DNA of 6,449 bases, from assembly GCA_034660035.1 (NCBI GenBank), contig JAYEIJ010000209.1, positions 1 to 6,449 on the forward strand. Direction: 5' to 3'. The notes beneath the pieces were generated by a model that ran no database searches, was not told the DNA's origin, and worked only from the letters and a program-made list of their open reading frames with translations. Within the stretch, counting starts at the first letter, position 1. Each line of letters starts with the position of its first letter. Shown here piece after piece: positions 5,266 to 6,449 of this stretch. The position numbers and the translations under genes are program-made. The DNA is from JAHEEL01 sp034660035 (GTDB taxonomy: Bacteria > Actinomycetota > Acidimicrobiia > Spongiisociales > UBA5794).

Positions 5266-6426
5266 TCAGCCGGCTGTTGGATCCGGTACGACGAGTTCAC
5301 CCGAGATGATCTTGTCACGAAGGTCATTGATCTGGTCCGTGATGTCATCGATGAATCCGCCCGAGGTGGAATAGCCCACACCGTCGGCGCCAAGGTCGAA
5401 GACGTTGATACCGGATACCGATCCGTTGTTGACGTAGTCCGTGATCGTCTTGTAGACAGCCACGTCGACACGCTTGATCATCGAGGTCAGGATGTACTCT
5501 CGGACGTCCTCACCCGAAGTCTCATACTGGTCGGAGTCGACGCCGATCGCCCACACCTTCACGTCACCGGTCGTTGAGACTTCCTTGGCCGCCTCGAAGA
5601 GGCCACCACCGGAACCACCAGCAGCGTGGTACACCACGTCGGCGCCATTCTCATACATGGCGAGGGCGGCTTCCTTGCCCTTGGCCGGGTCGTTGAACCC
5701 TGAGAAGTCAGGCGACTCGGTCAGGTACTGAACAAGAACTTCGATGTCCGGGGTGATCTGCTCGGCACCGAACTTGTAGCCGGCCTCGAACTTGTTGATG
5801 AGGGCGACGTTGACGCCCCCGATGAACCCGATGATGCCGGTTTGCGACTTCAGAGCAGCCGCGGCACCCACGAGGGCGGAGCCCTCATGCTCGGCGAATA
5901 CGAGCGACGCAACATTCGGCGCATCGACCACAGAGTCGACAAGGCCGAAGCTCGTCTCCGGATAGTCGGCAGCAACGGGCTCGACGTGCTCGGCATACGC
6001 GAAGCCGATCGCGAAGATGAGATCGAAACCGCTCTCGGCGAGCAGGTTGAGATTCTCCAACCGATTCTCGCCACCAGCTGTCGGCTCGAGCTCTTGAGTC
6101 TCGATGCCGTAGTCAGCGACGGCCCGGTCGAGACCGGCTGCCGCGGAGTCGTTGAACGACTTGTCGCCGCGTCCACCGATGTCGTAGGCCAGGCCAACCT
6201 TGATGCCTTCGCCGGACGCGCCGCCAGCAGTAGTGGTCGTCTCTGCCGCCGCAGTCGTCTCAGTAGCCGCAGTCGTCTCAGTAGCCGCAGTCGTCTCAGT
6301 AGCCGCAGTCGTCTCAGTGGCCGCAGCCGTTGTCGTTGTGTCGTCACTGCTGCTGCACGCAGCGGCAATCAGAGCGAGTGCGAGGAGCAGTACGAACAGT
6401 GCTCCGCGCTTCTTCAATCCGGTCAT
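5266..6426 (-). CDS. nupN: BMP/PnrA-family nucleoside-binding lipoprotein, NupN-like (COG1744 family)
   Basis: This extracytoplasmic, lipid-anchored substrate-binding protein delivers nucleosides to the NupOPQ membrane complex. It has 386 residues. A lipoprotein signal peptide (KKR at 5-7, hydrophobic 9-23) ends at IAAAC, with Cys24 the predicted lipidated residue. The -3 position is Ala rather than the preferred Leu. A Thr/Ala/Glu spacer (about 29-68) contains four copies of TETTAA. The binding domain (about 74-380) carries family hallmarks: DIGGRGDKSFND (82-93), IGFIGGVNVALINKFEAGYK (199-218), AAGGSGGGLFEAAKE (268-282), GVDSDQ (295-300) and TSMIKRVDVAVY (314-325). The spacer is long compared with Bacillus or Treponema homologues. 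The start ATG at 6426-6424 has AAAGGA 8 nt ahead. It is the first gene of the operon; its promoter lies outside the window. Purine nucleoside ligands are known for PnrA, but the exact ligand here is inferred. Confidence 0.95.
   Translation of the reverse strand: MTGLKKRGALFVLLLALALIAAACSSSDDTTTTAAATETTAATETTAATETTAATETTAAAETTTTAGGASGEGIKVGLAYDIGGRGDKSFNDSAAAGLDRAVADYGIETQELEPTAGGENRLENLNLLAESGFDLIFAIGFAYAEHVEPVAADYPETSFGLVDSVVDAPNVASLVFAEHEGSALVGAAAALKSQTGIIGFIGGVNVALINKFEAGYKFGAEQITPDIEVLVQYLTESPDFSGFNDPAKGKEAALAMYENGADVVYHAAGGSGGGLFEAAKEVSTTGDVKVWAIGVDSDQYETSGEDVREYILTSMIKRVDVAVYKTITDYVNNGSVSGINVFDLGADGVGYSTSGGFIDDITDQINDLRDKIISGELVVPDPTAG
6251..6322. repeat. Four 18-bp tandem repeats encoding the lipoprotein spacer
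   Basis: The 18-base unit GCAGTCGTCTCAGTAGCC occurs at 6251-6268, 6269-6286 and 6287-6304 without change. A fourth copy at 6305-6322 differs by one base (GTGGCC). Degenerate copies flank both sides. In the coding strand the unit gives the hexapeptide TETTAA (residues about 37-60). Near-identity of the DNA, beyond what the peptide requires, suggests recent duplication by slippage. The unit length is a multiple of three, so copy changes keep the frame. Confidence 0.9.
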
Positions 6427-6434
6427 GGATCGAA

Positions 6435-6440
6435 TCCTTT
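6435..6440 (-). promoter_or_regulatory. Shine-Dalgarno for the lipoprotein gene
   Basis: AAAGGA on the minus strand (6440-6435) lies 8 nt before the ATG at 6426. Only 9 further bases of leader are visible, so no promoter or riboswitch can be assessed. Confidence 0.6.
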
Positions 6441-6449
6441 CGTTGATGG

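Noticed and set aside
6251..6322. Tandem repeat considered as a CRISPR-like array
   Set aside because: Units are 18 bp and directly contiguous with no spacers, and they are in frame within the lipoprotein coding sequence.
6427..6449. Riboswitch or operator in front of the lipoprotein gene
   Set aside because: Only 23 bases of leader are visible, enough for a ribosome binding site but not for any regulatory structure.

Overview
The window looks like a stretch of chromosome from a GC-rich actinobacterium. The best guess is a member of the class Acidimicrobiia (Ilumatobacter-like). That placement is inferred from GC-rich codon use, Thr/Ala-rich spacers behind membrane anchors, the long actinobacterial form of the second permease, and a zinc-ribbon/TM/discoidin-like protein. 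No marker gene is present to settle it.

Layout, left to right. Positions 1-222 hold a possible 39-residue single-pass membrane micropeptide on the minus strand (54-173). They also hold the leader of a plus-strand gene. That gene (223-1086) encodes a membrane protein with a cytoplasmic-type zinc ribbon, one transmembrane helix and a predicted external carbohydrate-binding-like beta domain. Its stop codon runs directly into a perfect 12-bp hairpin. Positions 1113-1233 form a structured convergent intergenic region: heptamer repeats in opposite orientations make an imperfect 20-bp inverted repeat that ends 6 nt from the stop of the next operon.

Positions 1240-6426 are one minus-strand operon for a complete nucleoside-type ABC importer. 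In transcription order it encodes a BMP/PnrA-family binding lipoprotein (NupN-like), a two-domain ATPase (NupO-like) and two permeases (NupP- and NupQ-like). A 92-nt gap containing a perfect 13-bp hairpin separates the lipoprotein gene from the ATPase gene. The ATPase and permease genes overlap by 4 bp at each junction (GTGA, ATGA), with Shine-Dalgarno sequences embedded in the upstream gene's last codons. This arrangement fits a binding protein made in excess over a tightly coupled 1:1:1 membrane module. The lipoprotein would capture a nucleoside outside the membrane, NupP/NupQ would form the channel, and the NupO dimer-like protein would hydrolyse ATP at the inner face. The operon promoter lies beyond position 6449, so its regulation cannot be read here.

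I found no mobile element, CRISPR array, tRNA or rRNA, and no convincing evidence of an undescribed multi-gene system. The points most worth a second look are the convergent-repeat region, the membrane zinc-ribbon/glycan-binding-like protein, the micropeptide, and the two hairpins.
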